From contig OZ244795.1 of the NCBI GenBank assembly GCA_965219925.1, forward strand, positions 620,001-684,000: 64,000 bases of DNA, written 5' to 3'. The notes beneath the pieces are model-generated. The model saw only the letters and a program-made list of their open reading frames with translations. It had not been told where the DNA came from and ran no database searches. The translations under genes and the position numbers were made by a program. This DNA comes from Bin87 sp965219925 (GTDB lineage: Bacteria; Chloroflexota; Dehalococcoidia; Lucifugimonadales; UBA3495). Shown piece by piece: positions 36,460 through 46,300 of this stretch; position 1 is the stretch's first letter, and the number at the start of each line of letters is the position of its first letter.

Positions 36460-36894
36460 CTATCTCGGGCCTTCTTCTTGGTTGGCGTGGTCGGCTCTGC
36501 AAAACGGGCACAGAGCTGTGAAGAGTGCGTCAACACTTTCGGCGTCTCCGTGTTGGGCGACCGTTTTGACGACTTCGATGGTCGGGATCATCCACTGTTC
36601 GCTGTATGGTTCCCAGTTACTCATTTCCTCAGCGGCCATTTTAAGATTTTCTACCTTCGTCCAGCATTGGTCGAACGTCTCTCCGTTCGGCGGCGCCCAC
36701 CTTGTCCGGATTGAAGGCCAGCAATTGTCGCGGATGTCGATGCTCTCGTCTGCTAGCTCAACCTTGATCCGGTATTCCCAACTCAGGTCCACAGCCCAGA
36801 TCGCCATATGGGCGGCGAGAACAGTAAGTAGGATCAGTCCTAGTTGGTCTAGGAATAGTTGGGGGCGGATTCTTTTGGCCATTGCTCGTACCAT
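36460..36894 (-). CDS. Hypothetical single-pass membrane protein
   Basis: 144 residues from the ATG at 36894 (AAAGG nine bases upstream; an upstream TTG at 36903 is possible). One membrane helix (LFLDQLGLILLTVLAAHMAI) after a basic start, then a soluble part with two C-x-x-C-like cysteines near the end (CPFCRADH). Family unknown. It is divergent from the restriction-modification gene at 37139, sharing a 244-base intergenic region, and could be an accessory of that system. Confidence 0.55.
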   Translation of the reverse strand: MVRAMAKRIRPQLFLDQLGLILLTVLAAHMAIWAVDLSWEYRIKVELADESIDIRDNCWPSIRTRWAPPNGETFDQCWTKVENLKMAAEEMSNWEPYSEQWMIPTIEVVKTVAQHGDAESVDALFTALCPFCRADHANQEEGPR

Positions 36895-37138
36895 TCCCGT
36901 CAACCTTTGCTCGGAGACGACTCGGCTTTCTCGGTATTGTGGGGAGTTGGTGTTCCGCCGTGTCGTAGTTCAAGCCGTCCACGTGGCCCACTTTACCGCC
37001 GCCCTTTACATTTTAGTAATTGGTCCTGGTAGTCAGCGTTTTGGTACACCACGGACTTGGTTGTTAGAATGAGCATCGTATAACACCCGGAGAGTGCTTC
37101 CGGCTCTGTTCGGATGACCACAACCCTGATTGGTTCCT

Positions 37139-40100
37139 ATGCCTGCTTACCCGCACATTGACCGCTACTATGACGAACTCTCCCAACTCATCGAGTTTGG
37201 AGGGTTGGCCAACGAGGAAAACATCCGCCCGGCGTTCCAAAACTGTCTGGCGGCCTACTGTGCTGAGCACTCTGAACGGTTGGTGCTCGTACCTGAGTTG
37301 CGGTCGGATCGTAGCAATAAGCCTGATGGGACCATCCGGGACTCCCTGCGCATGACGCGCGGCTTGTGGGAAGCGAAGGATACCCACGATGATCTGGACC
37401 GTGAGATACGGAACAAACTAGGCCAGGGCTATTCCAGCGACAACATTCTTTTCGAGGACTCGCGCACCGCCGTACTCGTCCAGGACAATCAGGAGGCGAG
37501 GCGGACGGACATGACCGATCCGGCTGCGCTTCACGAGTTGATTCGGAAGTTTCTGGAATATGAATTGCCGGAGATCAAAGAGTTTCGGGAAGCGAGGCAG
37601 CAATTCAAGACGGACCTGCCTGCCGTGCTGGGGAGGCTCCGCGAAACTGTTGTCGAAGCCGAGTCTGGCAACCCCGGGTACCAGGAGGCGGCTCGGATCT
37701 TCCTCGAACTGTGCCACCAGTCGATTGGCCCTGAGGTGTCAAACGACCACGTCAGGGAGATGCTGATCCAGCATATTCTGACCAAGGACATTTTCCTGAG
37801 GGTGTTCGATGAGGACCAGTTTCACCGCGAGAACAGCGTCGCTCGCCAGTTGGACGCCTTGGAGCGTACCTTCTTCACTGGCGACGTGCGACGCCAGGCC
37901 ATCGACCGGTTGCGTTCCTACTATGGTGCCATCGGTCGTGCTGCTGATGACATCGCCGGTTACGGCGAGAAGCAACAGTTCATAAAGGGCGTCTACGAGG
38001 ACTTCTACCAGGCCTACAACCCGGGTGCTGCCGACCGCCTCGGCGTGGTCTACACGCCCAACGAGGTGGTGGATTTCATCATCCGGGGTACCGACTGGCT
38101 GCTCCAGAAGCATTTCGGCAAGACGTTGGCCGACAACAATGTGAACATCCTGGATCCCGCCACGGGAACAGGCACGTTCATCACGAACCTGATCAACCAT
38201 CTGCCGGCCGACCGGCTAGAGTACAAGTATCTCAACGGAATTCACGCCAACGAGGTGGAGATTCTCCCCTACTATATTGCCAACCTCAACATTGAGTACA
38301 CCTACAAGGAGCGGACGGGCCGCTACTTGGAATTCCCGAGCCTTTGTTTCGTGGACACGTTGGACAACATGGACTGGCAGGGTGCCAGCGGTGCCGCCGT
38401 GCAAAGGCAAACACAGTTGAACCTGGGCGGCGTCTCCGAAGAGAACTGGATCCGCGTGCAGGAGCAGAACGAAAAGCCTATCAGCGTCATCATAGGCAAC
38501 CCGCCGTACAACGCCACCCAACGTTACTGGAACGATTTCAACCCCAATCGCGCTTATCCGGTCATAGACCAGCGCATCCGCGAAACCTACGCACAGGCTA
38601 GCGGAGCCCAGAACCTGCATAAGCAATACGACATGTACAAGCGGTTCGTCCGCTGGGCGTCGGACCGCCTAGCGGATGACGGGATAATCGGATTCGTCAG
38701 CAATAGCGGCTTTTTGGATGGTCACCAAGACGACGGGTTTCGTAAGGTGCTTGCCGAGGAATTCAACGAGTTGTGGGTGATTGACCTAAAAGGTAACGCC
38801 CGCACTAGTGGGGAGCGGAGACGGCAGGAGGGCGGGAATATCTTTTCCAACAAGATCCGTGTGGGTGTCGCCGTTTACTTCTTGGTCCGGCGGGGTGGTC
38901 TAGACGGTTTCAAAGTGTATTACAACGCCGTCGGTGATTATGCGAAAGCTGCTGACAAAGTCGATTACTTGAAAGACCAATCACTCGCCGACTTTGCCTT
39001 CACTGATGTGACCCCCGACGGCAAGGCGTACTGGCTCGATCAGTCCGACAGCGATTTCGAAACTTTGGTGGCGATTGCCGATCGGGAAGGAACTCCACCG
39101 GGAACTGCAGCCCATACTCAGGCCGTGTTTGCCCTATATTCTTTGGGGAATGCTACTAATAGAGACGAGTGGGCCTACGATTTTGCCGTCCTCGAAGAAC
39201 AGCGCAAGGCGGCTTTCTTCGCAGAAACTTACAACGGTTTTCTTGATGCGAGGGACGAGTCGTACAATCCTGTAATCAAATGGAGCCGTAACCTGCGCCG
39301 TCACTTCGAATCGGGCCAGCGCATCGAATTCGCTAAAGATAAAGTCATCGCCGCTCATTATCGACCATTCGTTTTGAAGTGGTACTTCGCCGATCCGATA
39401 ATGAGTAACGACCTTACGAGGAAGCACTACGAAATCTTTGGACCAGATCTGCAACAACGCAACGCAGTCATCAGCTTTTCCGGTCCGGCTTCGAGCAAGC
39501 CATTTCAAGCTCTAGCAACAAGTAAGTTGTTTGGCATAGACACGTTAGAGAAGACCCAATGCGTCCCCCTCTACCGCTACACGGCGGACGGCGAGCGCGT
39601 GAGCAACATCACCGAGTGGGGGCTGCGGCAGTTCCGCGAGCACTACGGCGACGACAGCATCAGCGCCGAAGACATCTTCGCCTACACCTATGCCATCCTC
39701 CACGACCCGGCCTACCGCCAGCGCTACGAGGTAGACCTGCGCCGCGGTTTTCCGCGGGTTTACTTCCAGGAGGATTTCGCGTGGTGGGCGCAGCAGGGCC
39801 GTGAGTTGCTGGTTCTGCACTTGGGGTTTGAGACGTTGGAGCCTTGGCCGTTGGAGCGGGTGGAAAAGGACGGAGTGACGCCAACGCGGGCGATCCTTCG
39901 CGCCGACGAGGAGCGTAACGTCATCACTCTGGATGAGCAGACTTCGCTGTCCGGCGTCCCGTCTGAAGCATGGGAGTACCGCCTGGGCAGCCGTTCGGCC
40001 CTGGAATGGGTCCTCGACCAGTACAAGGAGCGCAAGCCCCGCGACCCGACCATACGCGAGCGGTTCAACACTTACCGCTTCGCGGACTACAAGGAGCGGG

Positions 40101-40195
40101 TCGTCGACTTGCTCGGTCGAGTGTGCGCAGTCAGCGCGTTCACGACGAGCATCGTAAACGAGTTGGGTCTCAGGTCATCAATTGAGCAGGATTAG
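37139..40195 (+). CDS. Single-chain restriction-modification enzyme, type ISP-like, helicase-less
   Basis: 1018 residues. An N-terminal PD-(D/E)XK nuclease is visible as KPDG (Asp63) and LWEAKD (Glu78, Lys80). A helical connector follows, then the N6-adenine methyltransferase with motif I DPATGTGTF at 339-347 and catalytic NPPY at 454-457. The C-terminal part (YRPFVLKWYFADPIM, DIFAYTYAILHDPAYRQRY, GFPRVYF) is the type ISP target-recognition region. Full type ISP enzymes carry a helicase between nuclease and methylase; none is present here, so it should behave more like a type IIG enzyme that cuts near its site. It looks intact. The ATG at 37139 is preferred although no strong ribosome site is seen. 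Confidence 0.9.
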   Translation: MPAYPHIDRYYDELSQLIEFGGLANEENIRPAFQNCLAAYCAEHSERLVLVPELRSDRSNKPDGTIRDSLRMTRGLWEAKDTHDDLDREIRNKLGQGYSSDNILFEDSRTAVLVQDNQEARRTDMTDPAALHELIRKFLEYELPEIKEFREARQQFKTDLPAVLGRLRETVVEAESGNPGYQEAARIFLELCHQSIGPEVSNDHVREMLIQHILTKDIFLRVFDEDQFHRENSVARQLDALERTFFTGDVRRQAIDRLRSYYGAIGRAADDIAGYGEKQQFIKGVYEDFYQAYNPGAADRLGVVYTPNEVVDFIIRGTDWLLQKHFGKTLADNNVNILDPATGTGTFITNLINHLPADRLEYKYLNGIHANEVEILPYYIANLNIEYTYKERTGRYLEFPSLCFVDTLDNMDWQGASGAAVQRQTQLNLGGVSEENWIRVQEQNEKPISVIIGNPPYNATQRYWNDFNPNRAYPVIDQRIRETYAQASGAQNLHKQYDMYKRFVRWASDRLADDGIIGFVSNSGFLDGHQDDGFRKVLAEEFNELWVIDLKGNARTSGERRRQEGGNIFSNKIRVGVAVYFLVRRGGLDGFKVYYNAVGDYAKAADKVDYLKDQSLADFAFTDVTPDGKAYWLDQSDSDFETLVAIADREGTPPGTAAHTQAVFALYSLGNATNRDEWAYDFAVLEEQRKAAFFAETYNGFLDARDESYNPVIKWSRNLRRHFESGQRIEFAKDKVIAAHYRPFVLKWYFADPIMSNDLTRKHYEIFGPDLQQRNAVISFSGPASSKPFQALATSKLFGIDTLEKTQCVPLYRYTADGERVSNITEWGLRQFREHYGDDSISAEDIFAYTYAILHDPAYRQRYEVDLRRGFPRVYFQEDFAWWAQQGRELLVLHLGFETLEPWPLERVEKDGVTPTRAILRADEERNVITLDEQTSLSGVPSEAWEYRLGSRSALEWVLDQYKERKPRDPTIRERFNTYRFADYKERVVDLLGRVCAVSAFTTSIVNELGLRSSIEQD

Positions 40196-40290
40196 CACAA
40201 CGGCGCAACCGCCCAAGTTATCGAGGCCGCCTTCGCTCAGCTACTGAGCGATCCAGAGCAAGCCGCGCCAGCGGGGCGTTCGCTCTGCGT

Positions 40291-41070
40291 TCAGCAGATG
40301 GAGTCCGCCGTTTCGTCTGGGCTCTGCGTCTGCTGCCGGAGCATGGGCGGCAACAGGACCTTGACGCCCACCTCGTCGGCCTCCTGTTGCTGTGGCGACT
40401 GGATCACCTCGCCGACTACGGCGGCGATGGTGGGTTCACCGGTCGCGGCCGCGACCGTGGCGGCCCGGCTGTGTGCTCTCGTGATGTCGTCCAGCCTGAT
40501 GGTGCGCGAGACTTCAAACACGGCGTGTACGTGTTGCTTGTCGTCGGCGCGGCGGGCGCGGATGATGATGTCCGCGACCAGGACGTGGTCCGCCTGCTGC
40601 TCCGTGATGAGGCCGGCTTCCTCGGCAGCGTTGATGGTGGCTAGGAACCCTGGTTCGGTGTCGCGGCCAGTGGCGAGCAGGACACGGCCTCTGTTAAGCG
40701 CGAGTTCGTTCATGGCGATGTTCAGGATGTTCAGTCGGGCGCGGTTTTCGAGATCGCTGCCGTTCAGGGACGCCACATTCGTCTGGAGGGACGCCATGTT
40801 CGTCTGGAGGGATGCCACGTTGGTGTCCAGGGACGTGAGGCGGCGGTTTGTCTCCGCGGCATGGTCTTCCAATGCATCCAGCCGGCGATCGGTGGCTTCG
40901 GCAAAAGCTTGGAAGCTGGCGCTGAGGTCGGTCACGAGGCCGACCAGCTGGGCGAATTGCTCCGGCAGGGCGATGAGGTCGGGCGTCAGCAGCCGGGTCC
41001 GCATGTCTTGCAGGTACTCGGGGTTGCTGTCCAGGAAGTCCAGCAGGTGCTGATATTCGGGCGGGTACAT
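40291..41070 (-). CDS. Coiled-coil protein with nuclease-like C-terminus
   Basis: 259 residues from the ATG at 41070 (AGAGGA nine bases upstream). Residues 1-50 are helical (YPPEYQHLLDFLDSNPEYL). Residues 60-110 form a coiled-coil with a visible 7-residue tandem unit (TNVASLQ, TNMASLQ, TNVASLN) encoded by 21-base repeats near 40780-40840. The C-terminus (ADIIIRARRADDKQHVHAVFEVSRTI, then RAATVAAATGEPTIAAVVGE) has the D ... E-x-S pattern of degenerate PD-(D/E)XK proteins. It is tail to tail with the restriction-modification enzyme, 95 bases away. Could be a fork or partner nuclease; uncertain. Confidence 0.65.
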   Translation of the reverse strand: MYPPEYQHLLDFLDSNPEYLQDMRTRLLTPDLIALPEQFAQLVGLVTDLSASFQAFAEATDRRLDALEDHAAETNRRLTSLDTNVASLQTNMASLQTNVASLNGSDLENRARLNILNIAMNELALNRGRVLLATGRDTEPGFLATINAAEEAGLITEQQADHVLVADIIIRARRADDKQHVHAVFEVSRTIRLDDITRAHSRAATVAAATGEPTIAAVVGEVIQSPQQQEADEVGVKVLLPPMLRQQTQSPDETADSIC

Positions 41071-41185
41071 GGGGTGTTGTCCTCTCAACGCTACGTTGTG
41101 ATTATAGAGCATCGACGGTTGATTGCGAGGGCTAGAAGGGCCCACTCGGTGTGCCGTGTTCGCGCTTGCAGACCATGGTGTGGCA

Positions 41186-41656
41186 TTAGTTCATCATGTT
41201 GTCCTGATCTTTCCCTTTGGATGTACGAGGTTTCCAAGACTTGCGGTGCTTATCAGCGCAGGATGAGCAACGGACCTGCCCGGGTACGGCAGGTTTCCGA
41301 CAATCTTTGCAGATGCTCAATTCTTTGAGCTTGCGGCGATTTTCAACGGCGCGTGCCCGAGCTCGTTCCCGTTGTTCATCCGGGTTTAGGCGGACTCTCT
41401 TTGGCTTCTCGGATGCTTTCGGCTTTGCGGTTTGGACCGTCACGGGTTTCGAGGTTTTACGGGCACGAGAGGATACTGCTTTTGGATTGGCAGACGTCTT
41501 GGTCTTGCGTTTAGGTGCCGGCTTGGCCTCGTAGGCGGGGTTGGTGGTGATGGGGAAATCGAATTCCCACTCGAAGGTTGTGCCTACTGCCCACTTGTGC
41601 GGAGTTGACCGCCGCCACCCGGTAGCGGTATTCCACGCCCGACTCCACGTTGTCAT
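41186..41656 (-). pseudogene. Basic zinc-finger protein, 5' end fused to an adhesin remnant
   Basis: The credible part starts at HKWAVGTTFEWEFDFP (about 41610), continues through a Lys/Ala/Pro-rich linker, ends with ICKDCRKPAVPGQVRCSSCADKHRKSW (two C-x2-C pairs, given here in two parts: CKDCRKPAVPG and CSSCADKHRK) and stops at 41186. The first 15 residues are the tail of the exported protein gene in another frame, so the original start is lost. Two relatives lie at 63.1-63.8 kb. A nucleic-acid-binding role is likely from the charge and the fingers. Confidence 0.6.
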
Positions 41657-41957
41657 CGGTGTAGGCCATGGCCTCGCCGTTGCTGTCGCCGTGGAGCGAA
41701 TAGGGCTGGTAGTTCTCCGTGCGGTTGACCATATCGTCCGCCCCGGGACCCCGGAGTTCCAGCTTCACGCTCTTCAACTCCGCTCCTGACAGAATGTTGG
41801 CCCGAAAGCCGTAGACCTGGTCGGGGTCGATGTCCGTCGGCGTCATCCCGTCGTCGACCGCGCCCCCATCCAGGTGTGTCGTGGCGTCCACCAGCTCGAA
41901 GCCGGCCAGCTCGAAGCCGGTCGGCCGGTTGCTCGTCGCATTCCGGGAGCCGGTTGA
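41601..41957 (-). pseudogene. Detached C-terminal remnant of the first giant exported protein
   Basis: In the same frame as the gene at 41958-46526, directly after its TGA: TGSRNATSNRPTGFEL, then DDGMTPTDIDPDQVYGFRAN and YSLHGDSNGE, which equals the paralogue at 48.7 kb. It then jumps to MAYTDDNVESGVEYRYRVAA, about 300 residues further on in the paralogue, and breaks off at AAVNS. So one nonsense change, one internal deletion and one 3' truncation separate it from its relative. Confidence 0.85.
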
Positions 41958-43315
41958 TCAGTTGTCGGTTGCACTCCCGGAATCGTCTTCCGTAGGAACG
42001 CAGATGAGGTTGACAGCGCGTGACCAGTTGCTCCAGTCTTCTCCAAACCGTCCTCGGATCCTGATCCCGATGACGGTGAATCCGTCGAGCGCAGCTGCCC
42101 CCGTCATTTCGGGCGCGGTCCCGAGTGTGTAATGAACAGTGCCGGTGTCGGTGCCCTCTAGGGTTCGTACGTCGGCTTCCCATTCGTCGGCGTCTCTGGA
42201 CTCCAGGGGTTGGAGCCAGAAGGCACGGAAGCTCTCGCCGGTGTCGCAGGCGTTCTCCAGCGTGTTGCTTCCGAGGTCGGCGACATCCTCCTGCAGCTTC
42301 TCCGAGCCCTGCCGGTCCGTCCAGTAGATGTAGATGCCGTCTATGTCGTAGACAGTGGCCGGGTAGCCGGTGGTGGAGGCTGACCACCCGCTGTCGCCCC
42401 TGCTGTTGGTCGCCCGCACCTGCACCTCGTAGGGCGAGCCGGACTCCAGACCGGTGATCTCGGATCGGGTATCGGCCACGTCCTGCGGGCCGTCCGTCCA
42501 GTCCCCGCTGCCATCCTTCCGGTAGCGCAGGTCGTAAGAGTCGACCACCGAATCCGCCGGCTCGATCCATCTCACGTCCAGGGCGCTGGTGCTGCCGTCC
42601 AACGCCTGGACCCAGGGGGGCGCGGGGGCCGACGGTTTGGTTCCCACCAGGCTGCCGTCCACCTTGTGCCCGCTCTGGGTGCCTTGCGTGGGGTAGTCGA
42701 GGTTGGCGGCGACGTCATCGTCAACGCCCTGGATCGTGCCGCTGTTGAGAAACAGCTCGTCCGCCTCGATGTAGATGCCGTTGGTGTCCCTGTCGGCCGC
42801 CTGGACCCGGTAGGTGAACCGCAGCGCCTCTCTCCCCGAGCCGCCGTCGTAGTTCGCCCACTTCAGCTGCGTTGCGGGATCTGAGCCGCCGACCCGTAAT
42901 TGGATGCGCGGCGTGCCGGTGACCCTCACCGCCTGGTCGAAGGTCACCGTGACCTCGATGGTCTGGCCCCGGCCGTAGGTGTCGGTCCCCGTACCCGGCG
43001 ACGAGGTGACCACCACCGTGACGACGGCGGGTGTCTCGTCTACGTCGGTCACCGTCACGGTGATGGTCTGCTCTTCCGTCATAGCCCGGTCGCCCGTGCC
43101 GCCGGTGGCGGTGACGGTCACCATATAGGTGTTGTTCCCACCGGCATCGGTGGGGTTTTCGTGGTCGGGCGCTTCCTTGAACGTCAGAACGCCGCTGGAC
43201 GCGTCGATGTCGAACTTCGCCTGGTCCGCGCCGCCGGTGATGGCGTAGCTCACCGTGTCTCCGGCGTCCTCATCCGTGGCCTCAACCATGTCCACGGCCG
43301 TCTGGTTCTCTTCCA
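41675..43315 (-). repeat. About 1.6-kb direct repeat, copy 1 (with 48650-50275)
   Basis: The C-terminal third of the first giant protein and its remnant is near-identical, base for base, with the N-terminal half of the second one. The block covers the cadherin-like domain, the VTVTFDQAVRVTGTP domain, the Fn3 domain (APPWVQALDGSTSALDVRWI) and the SGSAT tail. Same orientation, about 7 kb apart. Confidence 0.85.
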
Positions 43316-46300
43316 CCGAGAACGACGCGGCGCTGGTGAACTCCGGCGCGGCGTTGGGGGTCTGCAGGCTGGCGTCCACCGTGAACACGCCCGAGAGGCC
43401 ATAGACGTATCTGTTGTTGGTCCTGCTTATCGTGTCGCTCTCTATGGGGCCGTGGGTGCTGTTGCTGCCGTTGGGGCTGCCCTGCATGACCCAGTGATTG
43501 CCGGAGTTGCCCAGGGCGCGGCTGGTGCCGCTGGTGTTGTCCATCGCTTCCGTACCGTCTTGTGCGCTGCCCGTCCAGATCTTCCAATTGGTACCAATGG
43601 TCACCGACGCGCCGGTCTCCCATCGTCCCGCGGCCTCCTCGTCCCAGTCGCCGTCGTAGAAGTCGGCGTAGTTGTCGGCCACCTTGGCGCCGCCCAGCCA
43701 GTAGATGGGCACGCTCGTGCCCGTCGTGCCGGTGTTGTCCCGGGCATCGACTTCTTCGGTGCTGCCGAGCATCCGGAAAGTTCCGCTGTGGGCCTGGATG
43801 TCCGCATGGCCTGCCGCGGCCAGATCCTGAACGAAGGTGTTGTATTCGGCTATGTCCGAGGAACTCGCGGTTCTGTTGCTTGTCCCAATGAACAGCAGCC
43901 GGAAGCTGTCGCCGTCGCCGAGGCCGCTGGGTATCAGGCTCCAGGTCGTCGGGACGGGGGACGGCTCGTACTCGACGGTAACGAAAAGCTCCGCCAACGC
44001 GGAGTTGAGGTTGCCGGCCTCGTCGGTCACCGTGTCCGGGGGCAGGCTGATACCCACCCGGTCATCGATGGGCGACTCCGCCGCCGTGACGCGCGCGGTC
44101 CAGACCGGGACCGAGGCGGACCCGGTGAGCGAACCCGCTACGAGCGTGCCACCCGCCACGCCGATGTCGTCCTCGGTAAAGCCTGTGACCGGCTCGCGGA
44201 AGGTGAAGGTCACCTTGAAGGTGCTCTTCTGCGCCACGGGCTCGGGGGCCGTTATCGTCACCGTCGGCGGCTTGGTATCCACCCGCACCGTGAGCACCTC
44301 CGACGGCTCGTTGCCGTTGGTGTGCTCCTCGGTACGGACCGCGTCGGCCAGGATCTGCACCGTCAGATCGCCTTCATAGGATTGCGGCGGACGGATCTCG
44401 GTGGACCAGTTCATGTCCACGGTGGAGCCTGACGAGCTCCTGATGGAGCGCACCTCGCCCCGGTCAACCGTGACATCGTCTGTCCGGAAATGCCACAGCG
44501 GGTCGCCCTCCAGGTTTCCGGATTGGGTCGTGACCGGCAGGTTGAACTCGACACCGACGTTGAAATCTCCCGTCACCGGCTGCTGCGGGGGACCGGTAAG
44601 TGTCACCGTCAAGTCACGCAGGTCCACGGTGAATTCACGCTGTGCAGCTTGGTTCCCCCCTTCGATCACGTTGGCGAGCAACGACACGGTCAGTGTGCCT
44701 TCCGACCCGCTGTATTGGCTCTCGTCGGCGGTGACGGTGAACACGTAGTAGTTGTGTCCGCTGTTCGGGCTGCTGGCGCACGAGACAAATGCCTCCACCA
44801 GGCACCGCACGTTCGAGGCCATGCCGTGTTCCACCTGAATCGCGTCCAGGATGTTCTCGCTCAGAAAGACCGGCTTCGTCAGATTCTGGAAGATGAACCA
44901 CATCTCGAACTGCCGGCCCGTTCTGTCGATGGTGGGCATCCTGGCTTCTTCGATGTGGAACAGGAACGAGAGCGGTCCGGGCTCGATACTCACGGACGCC
45001 ACGTCCGACGCCGTGCCCGGCCCTCCCGAGTCGATCGCGGAAACCCGGAAGTGATATGTCGTCCCCGGCAGCACGTCCGTGTACCGGTAACTCGTGTCGG
45101 TGGAGTTGGTGTTGGTCACCGCGTCGGTCCAGGTGGGATCGTCGTCGGTTGACACCTCGATCCGGTAGCCGGTGATCGTGACGCCCTCGACGGCCGGCGG
45201 CGCGGTCCAGCTCAGGTCAATCGCCGTCCTCCCGTCTGCGGCCGCATTCAGCTCGGTCGGCGCGCCCACGTTCTGCTGCTCCTCCGCGATGCCAGGTTCG
45301 ACCGGAACCGCCGTGGCCTTCGGGATGATCGCCACGGCCCGGTCGGAGGGCCGGCTTGCCTCCTCGCCGCGCAGGGCCTTGACCCTGTAGGCGTAGCTCT
45401 CCCCCGCTTTGGTGGCCGTGTCGTCGGTGTAGGTCGTGTCGGCGGACCCGGTGTCGGCCACCAGGGTCGCCAGGTCCCCGTCACCCTGGGCGCGGAGAAT
45501 CTCGTAGCCGGTTACCGACTCGGCGTCCACCGCCGGGGCGTTCCAGGCCAGTTCCACTCCGGCGGAATCGCCGCCGTCGAACACCGCCTTGGCGCTCAGG
45601 CCGCTGGGGGCCAGGTCCTCGGGGTCATGGGGGACCTGTACCTGGGCTTGGTTAGAGGGCTGGCTCTTCTCCTCGCCCCGCAGGGCGATGACCGCGTAGC
45701 TGTAGGTCTCCCCCGCCGCGGTGGCCATGGCGTCGGTGTGGAAAGTGTCGGCGGACCCGGTGTCGGCCAACAGGGTTGCCAGGTCCCCGCCGCCCTGGGC
45801 CCGGAGTACCTCGTAGCCGGTTACCGAGTCAGCGTCCTGTGCCGGGGCGTCCCAGGTCAGGGCCACGCCCCCGTCATCGGCGGGAGCGGCGGACAGGTTA
45901 CCCGGGGCCAGTGCGACGGAGTCTGGTTCCGGCGTGGGCTCGGGTGTTGGTTCGGGAGTAGGTGCCGTCGTCGGTTCGGGCGTGGGCTCCGGAGTGGGTG
46001 TGGGAACCGCCGGGGTGTCGGCCTTGACGTAGCTCGACCACTGGCTGACCCCGGTGGGGCTGACCGCCTTCACCCGGTATGCGTAGCTGCCTTCGGCCGA
46101 AACCGAGCCGTCGGTGTAGCTGAGGCCGGAACCGGCGTTGCTGTCGATCACCTTGAACACGCCGGCATCGTCCTTGTCCCGGTCGCGGCGCAGGACGGCG
46201 TAGTGGGTAACACTCTGGTCCGATGACGCCGTCCAGGTGAGGCTGACCGAATCGTGCTTGGCTGAGGCCTGGAGGTCTGTGGGCCTCGCCGGCGGGCTCT

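Noticed and set aside
42900..44432. 510-codon plus-strand frame inside giant protein 1
   Set aside because: Exact antisense of Fn3/Ig coding sequence; His/Arg/Gly/Val-rich with no domains, a GC-driven shadow.
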